Under the pieces are notes generated by a model that was not told the origin of the DNA, searched no databases, and saw only the letters and a list, made by a program, of their open reading frames with translations. From positions 1 through 6,389 of the forward strand of contig JADLBA010000082.1 of the NCBI GenBank assembly GCA_020848015.1: DNA of 6,389 nucleotides, written 5' to 3'. Numbering within the stretch: position 1 is the first letter of the stretch; every line of letters starts with the position of its first letter. The DNA comes from Crocinitomicaceae bacterium. Its GTDB lineage: Bacteria > Bacteroidota > Bacteroidia > Flavobacteriales_D > Sanyastnellaceae. The position numbers were made by a program, and so were the translations under genes. Of this stretch, positions 1-5,768 are shown one piece after another.

Positions 1-512
1 CCGGCTTTACAATTTTCCCACAAGAGGTCAGTGTTTTCTATCCGACTGTCCACATTATCAGCACAGTTCCGGGAAAGAATGAATGCCTTTTCACCACAAG
101 TGATGGTGCGGTTTATCACGAGTGCGAATTTTATCATACCTGGGAAGAAGCTGGTACACAACAGATCATTCAATATGTAACCAACGAGTTTGGATGCAGG
201 GCAGATGCGGAAGGAAAGGTGCTCATTACCGGTTTCCTTTTTTACGCGCCGAATAGTTTTACTCCAGACAATGATGGCATCAACGATGTATGGTTGCCGG
301 TTGCCGCAGGGGTCACCGAGTACTCACTTACGATTTATAACCGCTGGGGCGAAGCCATTTTTCATACAGATGATCACAAAAAGCCTTGGATCGGAGAAAC
401 CGGAGAAGGAGTCTATTTCGTTCCCGATGGAGTTTACAATTATCAGGTTCGTCTTAGAGACCTGGAACATTTGCCACACTATTTCAGTGGTCATATCACC
501 CTCGTCAGGTGA
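1..512 (+). CDS. Secreted protein, 3' end: PKD-like region plus T9SS type B (gliding motility-associated) C-terminal domain
   Basis: The reading frame is open from base 3 to the TGA at 510-512, giving 169 visible residues; the start lies outside the window. Visible residues ~40-75 resemble the last strands of a PKD domain, ending in TNEFGC, a common Bacteroidota variant of the TVTNxxGC motif. Residues ~80-169 match the CHU_C tail (TIGR04131-type): YAPNSFTPDNDGINDVW (81-97), IYNRWGE (111-117), PW.G (128-131), VPDGVYNYQV (140-149) and a terminal FSGHITLVR. In this family the tail is recognised by the type IX secretion system and directs the protein across the outer membrane to the surface or medium. 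The tail ends at the stop codon, so the C-terminus is complete. The cargo domain is not visible, so the protein's own activity is unknown (adhesin, enzyme or structural repeat protein are all possible). No T9SS machinery gene is in the window. The ffh promoter begins just after the stop. Confidence 0.9.
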   Translation, partial: GFTIFPQEVSVFYPTVHIISTVPGKNECLFTTSDGAVYHECEFYHTWEEAGTQQIIQYVTNEFGCRADAEGKVLITGFLFYAPNSFTPDNDGINDVWLPVAAGVTEYSLTIYNRWGEAIFHTDDHKKPWIGETGEGVYFVPDGVYNYQVRLRDLEHLPHYFSGHITLVR

Positions 513-524
513 GGCTTTTTGATC

Positions 525-532
525 TACCTTTG
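525..532 (+). promoter_or_regulatory. Bacteroidota-type -7 promoter element for ffh
   Basis: TACCTTTG fits the Bacteroidota sigma-ABfr consensus TAnnTTTG exactly and ends 19 bases before the ffh ATG at 552. No clear TTTG is seen at the matching -33 position, which would fall inside the last codons of the upstream gene. The element lies downstream of a possible in-frame TTG at 519, so a transcript from it would exclude that codon and supports the start at 552. Assignment is by motif and position only. Confidence 0.6.
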
Positions 533-551
533 CGCCCTTCTTGATAAATCT

Positions 552-1892
552 ATGTTTGAAAATTTAACCGACAAATTTGAGCGCGCTTTCAAGGTGTTGA
601 AAGGCCAAGGTCAGATCACTGAGATCAACGTTGCAGAAACATTGAAGGAAGTCCGCCGTGCCTTGTTGGATGCGGATGTCAGCTATAAAACTGCGAAAGA
701 ATTTGCCGATAGGGTAAAGGAAAAAGCGCTTGGGCAACAGGTGCTGACAGCGGTCAGTCCCGGACAATTACTTGTGAAGATAACACATGATGAGCTGAAG
801 GCTCTGATGGGAGGGGAACATTCAGATATCCAATATCAGGGCAATCCAGGCATTGTGCTGATGAGCGGATTGCAGGGATCTGGTAAGACCACCTTTTCCG
901 GGAAGTTGGCCAATTATCTCAAAACCAAAAAGGGGAAAAAAGTGCTTCTTGTCGCCTGTGATATATATCGTCCTGCGGCGATTGACCAGTTGCACGTAGT
1001 GGGAGAAAGTATCGGCGTAGAGGTTTTCAGCCAGCGGGAAAACAACAACGCTGTAGAAATTGTGACACGTGCAATCGAGTATGCGCGTAATAATGGCTTC
1101 AATGTGGTGATAATAGATACGGCGGGTCGTCTTGCTATTGATGAGGAGATGATGACTGAAATTGAGAATGTCCAAAAAGCGGTAAAGCCCACTGAAACGC
1201 TCTTTGTTGTTGACGCGATGACCGGACAGGACGCGGTGAATACGGCGAAGACATTCCACGACAGGCTAAATTTTGATGGTGTTGTACTAACCAAACTCGA
1301 CGGAGATACACGGGGTGGCGCTGCGCTCAGCATCCGCAGCGAGGTGCAGAAACCGATCAAATTTGTGGGTACCGGCGAAAAAATGGATGCACTCGATGTG
1401 TTCTACCCCGATCGTATGGCGAGCAGGATACTCGGAATGGGAGACGTGGTTTCGCTGGTAGAGAGGGCACAGGAGCAATTTGATGAGGAGCAGGCATTGC
1501 GCCTCGAAAAGCGGATCAAAAAAGATCAGTTCGATTTCAATGACTTTCTTGAGCAGATCGCACAGATCAAAAAAATGGGGAGTGTAAAAGACTTGCTCGG
1601 TATGCTGCCGGGGATGGGCAAGATGAAGGATCTTGATATCAATGAAGATGCCTTCAAACACATTGAAGCCATCATCCGTTCGATGACACCGAAAGAACGG
1701 AGCAATCCCGGTTTGCTGAACGGTTCGCGCAAGACAAGAATTGCCAATGGCAGTGGAAGAAGTGTGGAAGAGGTCAACCGGCTGCTGAAACAATTCGACC
1801 AAACCCGGCAGATGATGAAAATGCTGACCAATAAAAGCCAGATGGCCGGCATGATGAAGCAGGCTAACCAGATGAAAGCAATGCGCAGGTAA
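552..1892 (+). CDS. ffh: Signal recognition particle protein Ffh (SRP54 GTPase)
   Basis: This 446-residue protein is the usual length for bacterial Ffh. It binds SRP RNA and hydrophobic signal sequences on nascent chains, then docks with FtsY at the inner membrane in a GTP-dependent cycle. The N domain is a helical bundle starting MFENLTDKFERAFK and containing an ALLDADV motif. The G domain follows: P-loop GLQGSGKTT (106-114), DIYRPAA (137-143), DTAGR (189-193) and TKLDGD (247-252). The methionine-rich M domain (~300-446) contains the RNA-binding segment GSRKTRIANGSG (391-402) and an M-rich tail. All key GTPase residues are intact. The frame extends upstream to a TTG at 519, but ATG 552 gives the family's normal N-terminus and sits just behind the -7 element at 525-532. 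No Shine-Dalgarno is visible, as is common in this phylum. I see no SRP RNA gene nearby. The stop is followed by a short T run without a hairpin. Confidence 0.98.
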   Translation: MFENLTDKFERAFKVLKGQGQITEINVAETLKEVRRALLDADVSYKTAKEFADRVKEKALGQQVLTAVSPGQLLVKITHDELKALMGGEHSDIQYQGNPGIVLMSGLQGSGKTTFSGKLANYLKTKKGKKVLLVACDIYRPAAIDQLHVVGESIGVEVFSQRENNNAVEIVTRAIEYARNNGFNVVIIDTAGRLAIDEEMMTEIENVQKAVKPTETLFVVDAMTGQDAVNTAKTFHDRLNFDGVVLTKLDGDTRGGAALSIRSEVQKPIKFVGTGEKMDALDVFYPDRMASRILGMGDVVSLVERAQEQFDEEQALRLEKRIKKDQFDFNDFLEQIAQIKKMGSVKDLLGMLPGMGKMKDLDINEDAFKHIEAIIRSMTPKERSNPGLLNGSRKTRIANGSGRSVEEVNRLLKQFDQTRQMMKMLTNKSQMAGMMKQANQMKAMRR

Positions 1893-2122
1893 TTTTTTTA
1901 TTGGTAGTGTCCTATTTCTGGCATAGATTCCCGAACAGGCATTCGGTGCAGCACGAAGGATTACTAATAAGCATTGTTACCTTCCTAACCTTTTGAGATT
2001 CACTCATCGCTTATGTGATAGACAATGACGGGAGTTACAATTTATTTTCTTTTGGAAAAGAAGGTAATAGCCCCCGGTTTCTTTTTTGCATATAACTATT
2101 TAGCAATGCATCTTTGGCTGAA
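1893..2122. other. Intergenic region between ffh and the SGNH hydrolase gene
   Basis: These 230 bases contain no confident gene. There is a 5-bp inverted repeat CCGAA/TTCGG (about 1931-1946) with no T tract after it, and a near-perfect AT-rich inverted repeat at 2047-2062 (TTCTTTT-GG-AAAAGAA) that could be a regulatory protein site or chance. A 33-codon frame starting ATG 2025 and ending TGA 2124-2126 encodes a hydrophobic peptide and overlaps the GTG start of the next gene as GTGA. It has no visible ribosome binding site and may be fortuitous. The promoter of the next gene lies at the right end. Confidence 0.5.
2085..2116 (+). promoter_or_regulatory. Candidate Bacteroidota promoter (TTTG -33, CATCTTTG -7) for the SGNH gene
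   Basis: TTTG at 2085-2088 and CATCTTTG at 2109-2116 are separated by 20 bases, the spacing expected for Bacteroidota promoters. The -7 box differs from TAnnTTTG only in its first base (C for T). Transcription would begin at about 2121-2124, very close to the GTG at 2123, so the message would be nearly leaderless. The TTG at 2114 overlaps the -7 box and would not be on this transcript. Confidence 0.5.
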
Positions 2123-3628
2123 GTGAACAGAGACTCAATTATACATCCCCGCACAGCACTTTTTACCCTACTCGCCATTGGAGCACTGTGCTTTCTTCTG
2201 ATGGCGACCATTCCAAAGGAAGGAGTATCCGTTGGTCATTACCGGGTACATTTTAAAACACTGGGAAGTTTTTTTGAAAAAGATTCGGTCAAAAAATTGG
2301 AGGATATAGAGGCATACTTCGCCGCACTCGACAGCCTGAAGGCAGATTCTGTGGTTACCTCATCAGACTCGTTATTGTCAGTCAAAAGAGTTCAGGGCAT
2401 TACTTCGTTACAGTTTAAAGACTCCAACAGCAGTCCTCTTTTTTCCTTTTTTGAAGATCTCCACAAGGCGAAAGATGAGGGCATTGATATTCATGTATTG
2501 CATTATGGTGATTCGCAGATTGAAGGTGATCGTATGACCCGCTACCTACGAGACAAGTGGCAGGAAGACTTTGGCGGGTACGGGCCAGGATTGGTATCTC
2601 CTGTTCCGATCACGTCTTCAGCAGCCATCATACAAAATCAAAGCAGCAACTGGAAACGTTATACCGCTTATGGTTTTGACAATGGAAAAGCCTCGCACAA
2701 TCACTACGGTATAATGGCTGCATTCGGGCGCTTTACGCCGGCAGCAAATGCGACAGAGATCGTTCCGTCAGATACGGCTGAGGCATGGATAGAATTAAAA
2801 CCATCGTCCCTTGCTGCGCCCCGTTGCAGGCAATTTTCAGAAGCAATACTATATTTCGGTTATCACCAGCAACCGCTGAAGATAGAACTATGGGTTAATG
2901 ATAGTCTGGTATCGGAAAAAAGATACGTCTCTTCCTCCTCGTTGATTGCAGAACACTGGCCGCTCGGTCGCACTCCTCAATCGCTGCGCTTTGTATTCAG
3001 GGGAGCTGACAGCCCAGATGTACAAGGTATTGTGCTGCAAAGTCCGGGAGGTGTGCACGTGGACAATCTCGCACTCAGGGGCAGCAATGGAAATATATTT
3101 AAACGCATTGATCCATTGGATATAGACAGGGTTATGAGCGACCTGAATGCATCGCTCATCATTCTTCAATTTGGAGGCAATTCACTGCCATATATAGAAG
3201 ATAAAAAAGGAGCCGTTGATTACGGGAAATTTTTCAGGGCACAAATACAGCATATAAAAATGATGGTTCCTGATGCGACATTCATTGTGGTGGGGCCTTC
3301 CGATATGAGTACAGCGATTGACGGTGAATACCAAACCTGGCCTTTTCTTGAAGATGTGCGGGATGCAATGAAAGAGGCTGCGTTTGCGGAAGATTGTGCC
3401 TTCTGGGATATGTATGCAGTAATGGGAGGAAAGAATTCGATGCTCTCATGGGTCAGCAATGATCCGCCGTATGCGGGGCCGGATTATACTCATTTTACTC
3501 CGGTAGGTGCCCGCAAAATGGCTGAACTCTTTTACAGGGCGATCAAAACAGAATACGATAACTGGTACAAAGCAAAATATTCAGGAGAAAAAGGTAATGT
3601 TTTCATCAAGGTGCCAGGCGGAGCATGA
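2123..3628 (+). CDS. Membrane-anchored SGNH/GDSL-family hydrolase, probably extracytoplasmic
   Basis: From GTG 2123 the protein has 501 residues. A single hydrophobic segment (~11-30) with a preceding Arg is a likely signal anchor or signal peptide, with no lipobox. The SGNH blocks are visible: HYGDSQIEGDRM (127-138) with nucleophile Ser131, GYGPGL (~152-157), QFGGN (~349-353) with Asn353, and DYTHFTPVG (454-462) with Asp454 and His457. These would form the catalytic triad and oxyanion hole of an esterase or acyl-hydrolase. The ~220 residues between Ser and Asn blocks are far longer than a minimal SGNH fold and probably hold an inserted beta-rich domain (~210-320), as in peptidoglycan O-acetylesterase-like proteins. 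The substrate is unknown; acylated glycan or peptidoglycan is an inference from fold and predicted location. The start is uncertain: TTG 2114 would add three residues, and the first in-frame ATG, 2201, would remove most of the anchor. The 3' end overlaps convergent pdxH by 23 bases. No MBOAT acyltransferase partner is present. Confidence 0.8.
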   Translation: MNRDSIIHPRTALFTLLAIGALCFLLMATIPKEGVSVGHYRVHFKTLGSFFEKDSVKKLEDIEAYFAALDSLKADSVVTSSDSLLSVKRVQGITSLQFKDSNSSPLFSFFEDLHKAKDEGIDIHVLHYGDSQIEGDRMTRYLRDKWQEDFGGYGPGLVSPVPITSSAAIIQNQSSNWKRYTAYGFDNGKASHNHYGIMAAFGRFTPAANATEIVPSDTAEAWIELKPSSLAAPRCRQFSEAILYFGYHQQPLKIELWVNDSLVSEKRYVSSSSLIAEHWPLGRTPQSLRFVFRGADSPDVQGIVLQSPGGVHVDNLALRGSNGNIFKRIDPLDIDRVMSDLNASLIILQFGGNSLPYIEDKKGAVDYGKFFRAQIQHIKMMVPDATFIVVGPSDMSTAIDGEYQTWPFLEDVRDAMKEAAFAEDCAFWDMYAVMGGKNSMLSWVSNDPPYAGPDYTHFTPVGARKMAELFYRAIKTEYDNWYKAKYSGEKGNVFIKVPGGA

Positions 3629-4262
3629 ACCACACGAAGTCTTCGTCAACTTTGTAAACAATGCGGTCATGCAGCCTACCTGGCCCACCCTGCCAGAATT
3701 CAAAATAGTGTGGAACAATGCGATAACCTCCCCAGTTATCAGGTCGGGGAACCTCACCTCCTTCAAACTTTTTCGAATAAAATTCTACCTTTTCATCGAG
3801 CTCATCTCTCGTCCGCAATTCTGAACTCTGCTCGCTCGCCCAAGCGCCAATCTGGCTTTCTCTCGGACGCGACTTGAAATAGGCATCGCTTTCGGCAACA
3901 CTCACCTTATTTGCCACTCCATAAATGCGCACCTGACGCTCCAACATATTCCAAAAAAAATTAGCGCATACCTTATTGCAGACAGCAAGTTCTTGCCCCT
4001 TTTCACTTGAATAATTAGTAAAAAAAACCAAGCCGCTTTTGTCCATTCCTCGCAATAATACAATCCGCGACCGGGGATAGCCGTCGCTGTTGACAGTGGA
4101 AAGATTAAACGCATTGTAATCCCTGATCTCTTCCTTTTCTGCATCATTGAGCCAGCTATTGAACTGATCAAATGGATTAATCTTCGCATCTGATTCGAGC
4201 AGGATTGCCCGCTGATAATCGCTCCTTATTTTGCGCAAGTCCTTTTCTTCTTCTTGTTTCAT
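3606..4262 (-). CDS. pdxH: Pyridoxamine/pyridoxine 5'-phosphate oxidase PdxH
   Basis: This 218-residue cytoplasmic FMN enzyme oxidises pyridoxamine 5'-phosphate or pyridoxine 5'-phosphate to pyridoxal 5'-phosphate, the last step of PLP salvage and of the DXP-dependent route. The length equals that of E. coli PdxH. Family signatures run in order: RIVLLRG (66-72) and FTNYSSEKG (81-89) in the FMN-binding region, LERQVRI (107-113), SRPRESQIGAW (131-141), WGGYRI (177-182), EFWQGG (188-193), RLHDR (196-200, including the substrate-binding Arg and His) and the typical C-terminal RLAP (215-218). The protein appears complete and active. The start ATG at 4260-4262 has an AGGA six bases upstream (4269-4272) and a -7-like box at 4285-4292, so it may be transcribed independently as well as from the glycosyltransferase gene 62 bases upstream. 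The last 23 bases overlap the end of the convergent SGNH gene. Confidence 0.97.
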   Translation of the reverse strand: MKQEEEKDLRKIRSDYQRAILLESDAKINPFDQFNSWLNDAEKEEIRDYNAFNLSTVNSDGYPRSRIVLLRGMDKSGLVFFTNYSSEKGQELAVCNKVCANFFWNMLERQVRIYGVANKVSVAESDAYFKSRPRESQIGAWASEQSSELRTRDELDEKVEFYSKKFEGGEVPRPDNWGGYRIVPHYFEFWQGGPGRLHDRIVYKVDEDFVWFMLRLAP

Positions 4263-4284
4263 TGTTTTTCCTGATTGATTGTAT

Positions 4285-4292
4285 CAAAAATA
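4285..4292 (-). promoter_or_regulatory. Candidate -7 promoter element for pdxH
   Basis: On the minus strand these bases read TATTTTTG, an exact fit to TAnnTTTG, ending 22 bases before the pdxH ATG and placed in the 62-base gap after the glycosyltransferase stop. The offset resembles that of the ffh element (19 bases). No TTTG is found at the expected -33 distance, and the motif is AT-rich, so chance occurrence is possible. Confidence 0.4.
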
Positions 4293-4324
4293 AGTTCTGG
4301 AAACGATCGTAGCTATGACACATA

Positions 4325-5608
4325 TCAGCCCTGCAGGATCGCTTTAGCATAATTGTCCCAGCTCATATTGCGGGTGGCCTCTTTTATGTTTTCTGTTGGC
4401 AATGGATGTTCAAGAAACCTAAGCATTTGAGCAGCCATATCATCTATATCACACTGCTTTGCGAGGTATCCATTGAATCCATCGCGGATTGTTTCGGGAA
4501 AATGCCCTACGGCAGTCGCCAGTATCGGCAGTCCAAAATTATAACTGAGTGATTCAATACCCGAAGGAGTGGCTGTCAGGTAATACAATATCACGCAATC
4601 GCTGCTCTGAAAATATTTATGGACATCCTCGTTCGGAATAAAAGAATTGAATACTACGCATTGCTTTTCAATACCCAGTTCCGCTATCAGATCAAGCGGG
4701 CGGTAATCGCGTTCGTCATCACTCTTGCGGAGAAAGATTCTTTTTGCTGTGCTGAATAAAAAGTTTTTAACCCTTGACGACCATTTTTTATTGTCGAGGG
4801 TTTGCCAGAATGATTCTCCGCAGATCAACAAAGTCACATCGCTTCGTTGGTCACAAACTTTTCTGAATGCGCGAATTGTGTTGTGCAGTCCTTTGTACTT
4901 TCTAATAAATCCAAAAAAAAGAAAAACATTTTCCTTCAGTGCGTTTTGCTGTTTAAATAAATTTTTATCAAACCCCGGATCGGGTTTAAAAAGATCATAG
5001 ATGGGATGAAAGAGCTTGATAACCGTTGTTTCAGCGGCATCAACAGATCGCTTTCCTGTTTCATCTATAATAAACCTTCGCGAGGGAAATAGCTGTTGGA
5101 GTTCTTCTGCTGTTTTGAGAGCATGAACGATATAAGCAGAAGCTCTACCAATACCCCGTTTTGTAAAGTAACGATCAAGAGATGAATTTTCTTTCTGAAC
5201 GACAAAATGCAGATCGAGCAATACTTCAATACCTCTATGCTTTCTCAATTGTTTTACTATGTACCCAATAGGCAATCCCTGCAGCGCAATACTCCATTGA
5301 AAAATAACTTTTTCAGGGTGAAGCGAAATAATATAATTGCTCGTCTCTTTCCAGGTCGAGGGGCTGTTGTAATTAGTAATGTATTTTATTTTTATACCAC
5401 TTCCTTCGAGCAGATCCGTTTTACTACTTTTATCTACAAACTCGCGAGGGACAATTGCAGGATACTGCTGAGTCCAAGATACGATATGGACATCGGTATT
5501 TTCCAGTTTGTCGAGCGCGAGCGCCAGGGAGGTATTATAGTTCTGAATACCTCCTTTGAACCGGGGGCCTGGCCCAAAGCAGACAATCACTCTATTTTTT
5601 GCGCACAT
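4325..5608 (-). CDS. GT-B fold glycosyltransferase (GT4-like)
   Basis: This 427-residue protein is predicted to transfer a sugar from a nucleotide-sugar donor to a glycan or lipid-linked acceptor at the cytoplasmic side of the inner membrane. The N-terminal Rossmann half has the glycine-rich acceptor loop GPGPRFKGGIQNY (12-24). The C-terminal half has GFIRKYKGL (233-241), a strand ending LLICGE (260-265), and TPSGIESLSYNFGLP (347-361) followed by ATAVGHFPETIRDGFNGYL (364-382). This last block corresponds to the nucleotide-sugar-binding region, but the usual E-x7-E glutamates are replaced (about Ala346 and Leu354), as in the subfamily with TxSG in place of EGFG. About 35 extra residues (266-308) rich in Lys and Arg separate two core strands. 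The start ATG has AGGGA six bases upstream (5615-5619), and an in-frame stop precedes it by eight codons. No transmembrane segment is apparent. Donor and acceptor cannot be assigned. The neighbouring epimerase suggests glycan biosynthesis. Confidence 0.9.
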   Translation of the reverse strand: MCAKNRVIVCFGPGPRFKGGIQNYNTSLALALDKLENTDVHIVSWTQQYPAIVPREFVDKSSKTDLLEGSGIKIKYITNYNSPSTWKETSNYIISLHPEKVIFQWSIALQGLPIGYIVKQLRKHRGIEVLLDLHFVVQKENSSLDRYFTKRGIGRASAYIVHALKTAEELQQLFPSRRFIIDETGKRSVDAAETTVIKLFHPIYDLFKPDPGFDKNLFKQQNALKENVFLFFGFIRKYKGLHNTIRAFRKVCDQRSDVTLLICGESFWQTLDNKKWSSRVKNFLFSTAKRIFLRKSDDERDYRPLDLIAELGIEKQCVVFNSFIPNEDVHKYFQSSDCVILYYLTATPSGIESLSYNFGLPILATAVGHFPETIRDGFNGYLAKQCDIDDMAAQMLRFLEHPLPTENIKEATRNMSWDNYAKAILQG

Positions 5609-5768
5609 ACTTTGTCCCTGAAAATAATTCCGTCATACTAATTTTTAAAATGTATTTTTCTTAATCGTGTTTATTTTTTTTCAGCCGTCATAGTCATATA
5701 GGAAAGTTTTGACCGACAGATTAATAAATCATCCTTACAATTTCAATTAAATAAATTCAAATTTGTTT
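5609..5768. other. AT-rich gap between epimerase and glycosyltransferase genes
   Basis: This 160-base spacer is very AT-rich, with several T and A runs, and has no supported gene. On the minus strand TACATTTT (5654 to 5647) is a one-mismatch relative of the TAnnTTTG element, 38 bases before the glycosyltransferase ATG, but has no -33 partner. CCGTCATA occurs twice in direct orientation (5630-5637 and 5685-5692). There is no GC-rich hairpin that would end the upstream transcript, so co-transcription of the two genes is possible. Confidence 0.4.

Noticed and set aside
822..1802. Several long open frames on the minus strand inside ffh
   Set aside because: They are shadows of a strongly conserved gene and show no recognisable protein family.
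1931..1946. CCGAA/TTCGG hairpin after ffh as a Rho-independent terminator
   Set aside because: The stem is short and is not followed by a run of T; the T run next to the ffh stop lies before it.
3634..3646. Perfect inverted repeat ACGAAG-T-CTTCGT six bases after the SGNH stop, as a possible terminator
   Set aside because: The stem is only 5-6 bp, no T tract follows on either strand, and the bases encode conserved-length pdxH sequence (DEDFVW).
3507..3824. 105-codon plus-strand frame spanning the SGNH/pdxH junction
   Set aside because: It overlaps two conserved genes in other frames and has no family signature.
4303..4310. ACGATCGT palindrome upstream of pdxH as an operator
   Set aside because: An isolated 8-base palindrome is expected by chance and has no second copy nearby.
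5207..5641. 144-codon plus-strand frame opposite the 5' part of the glycosyltransferase
   Set aside because: It is antisense to a well-supported gene, and its translation shows no domain or sensible composition.
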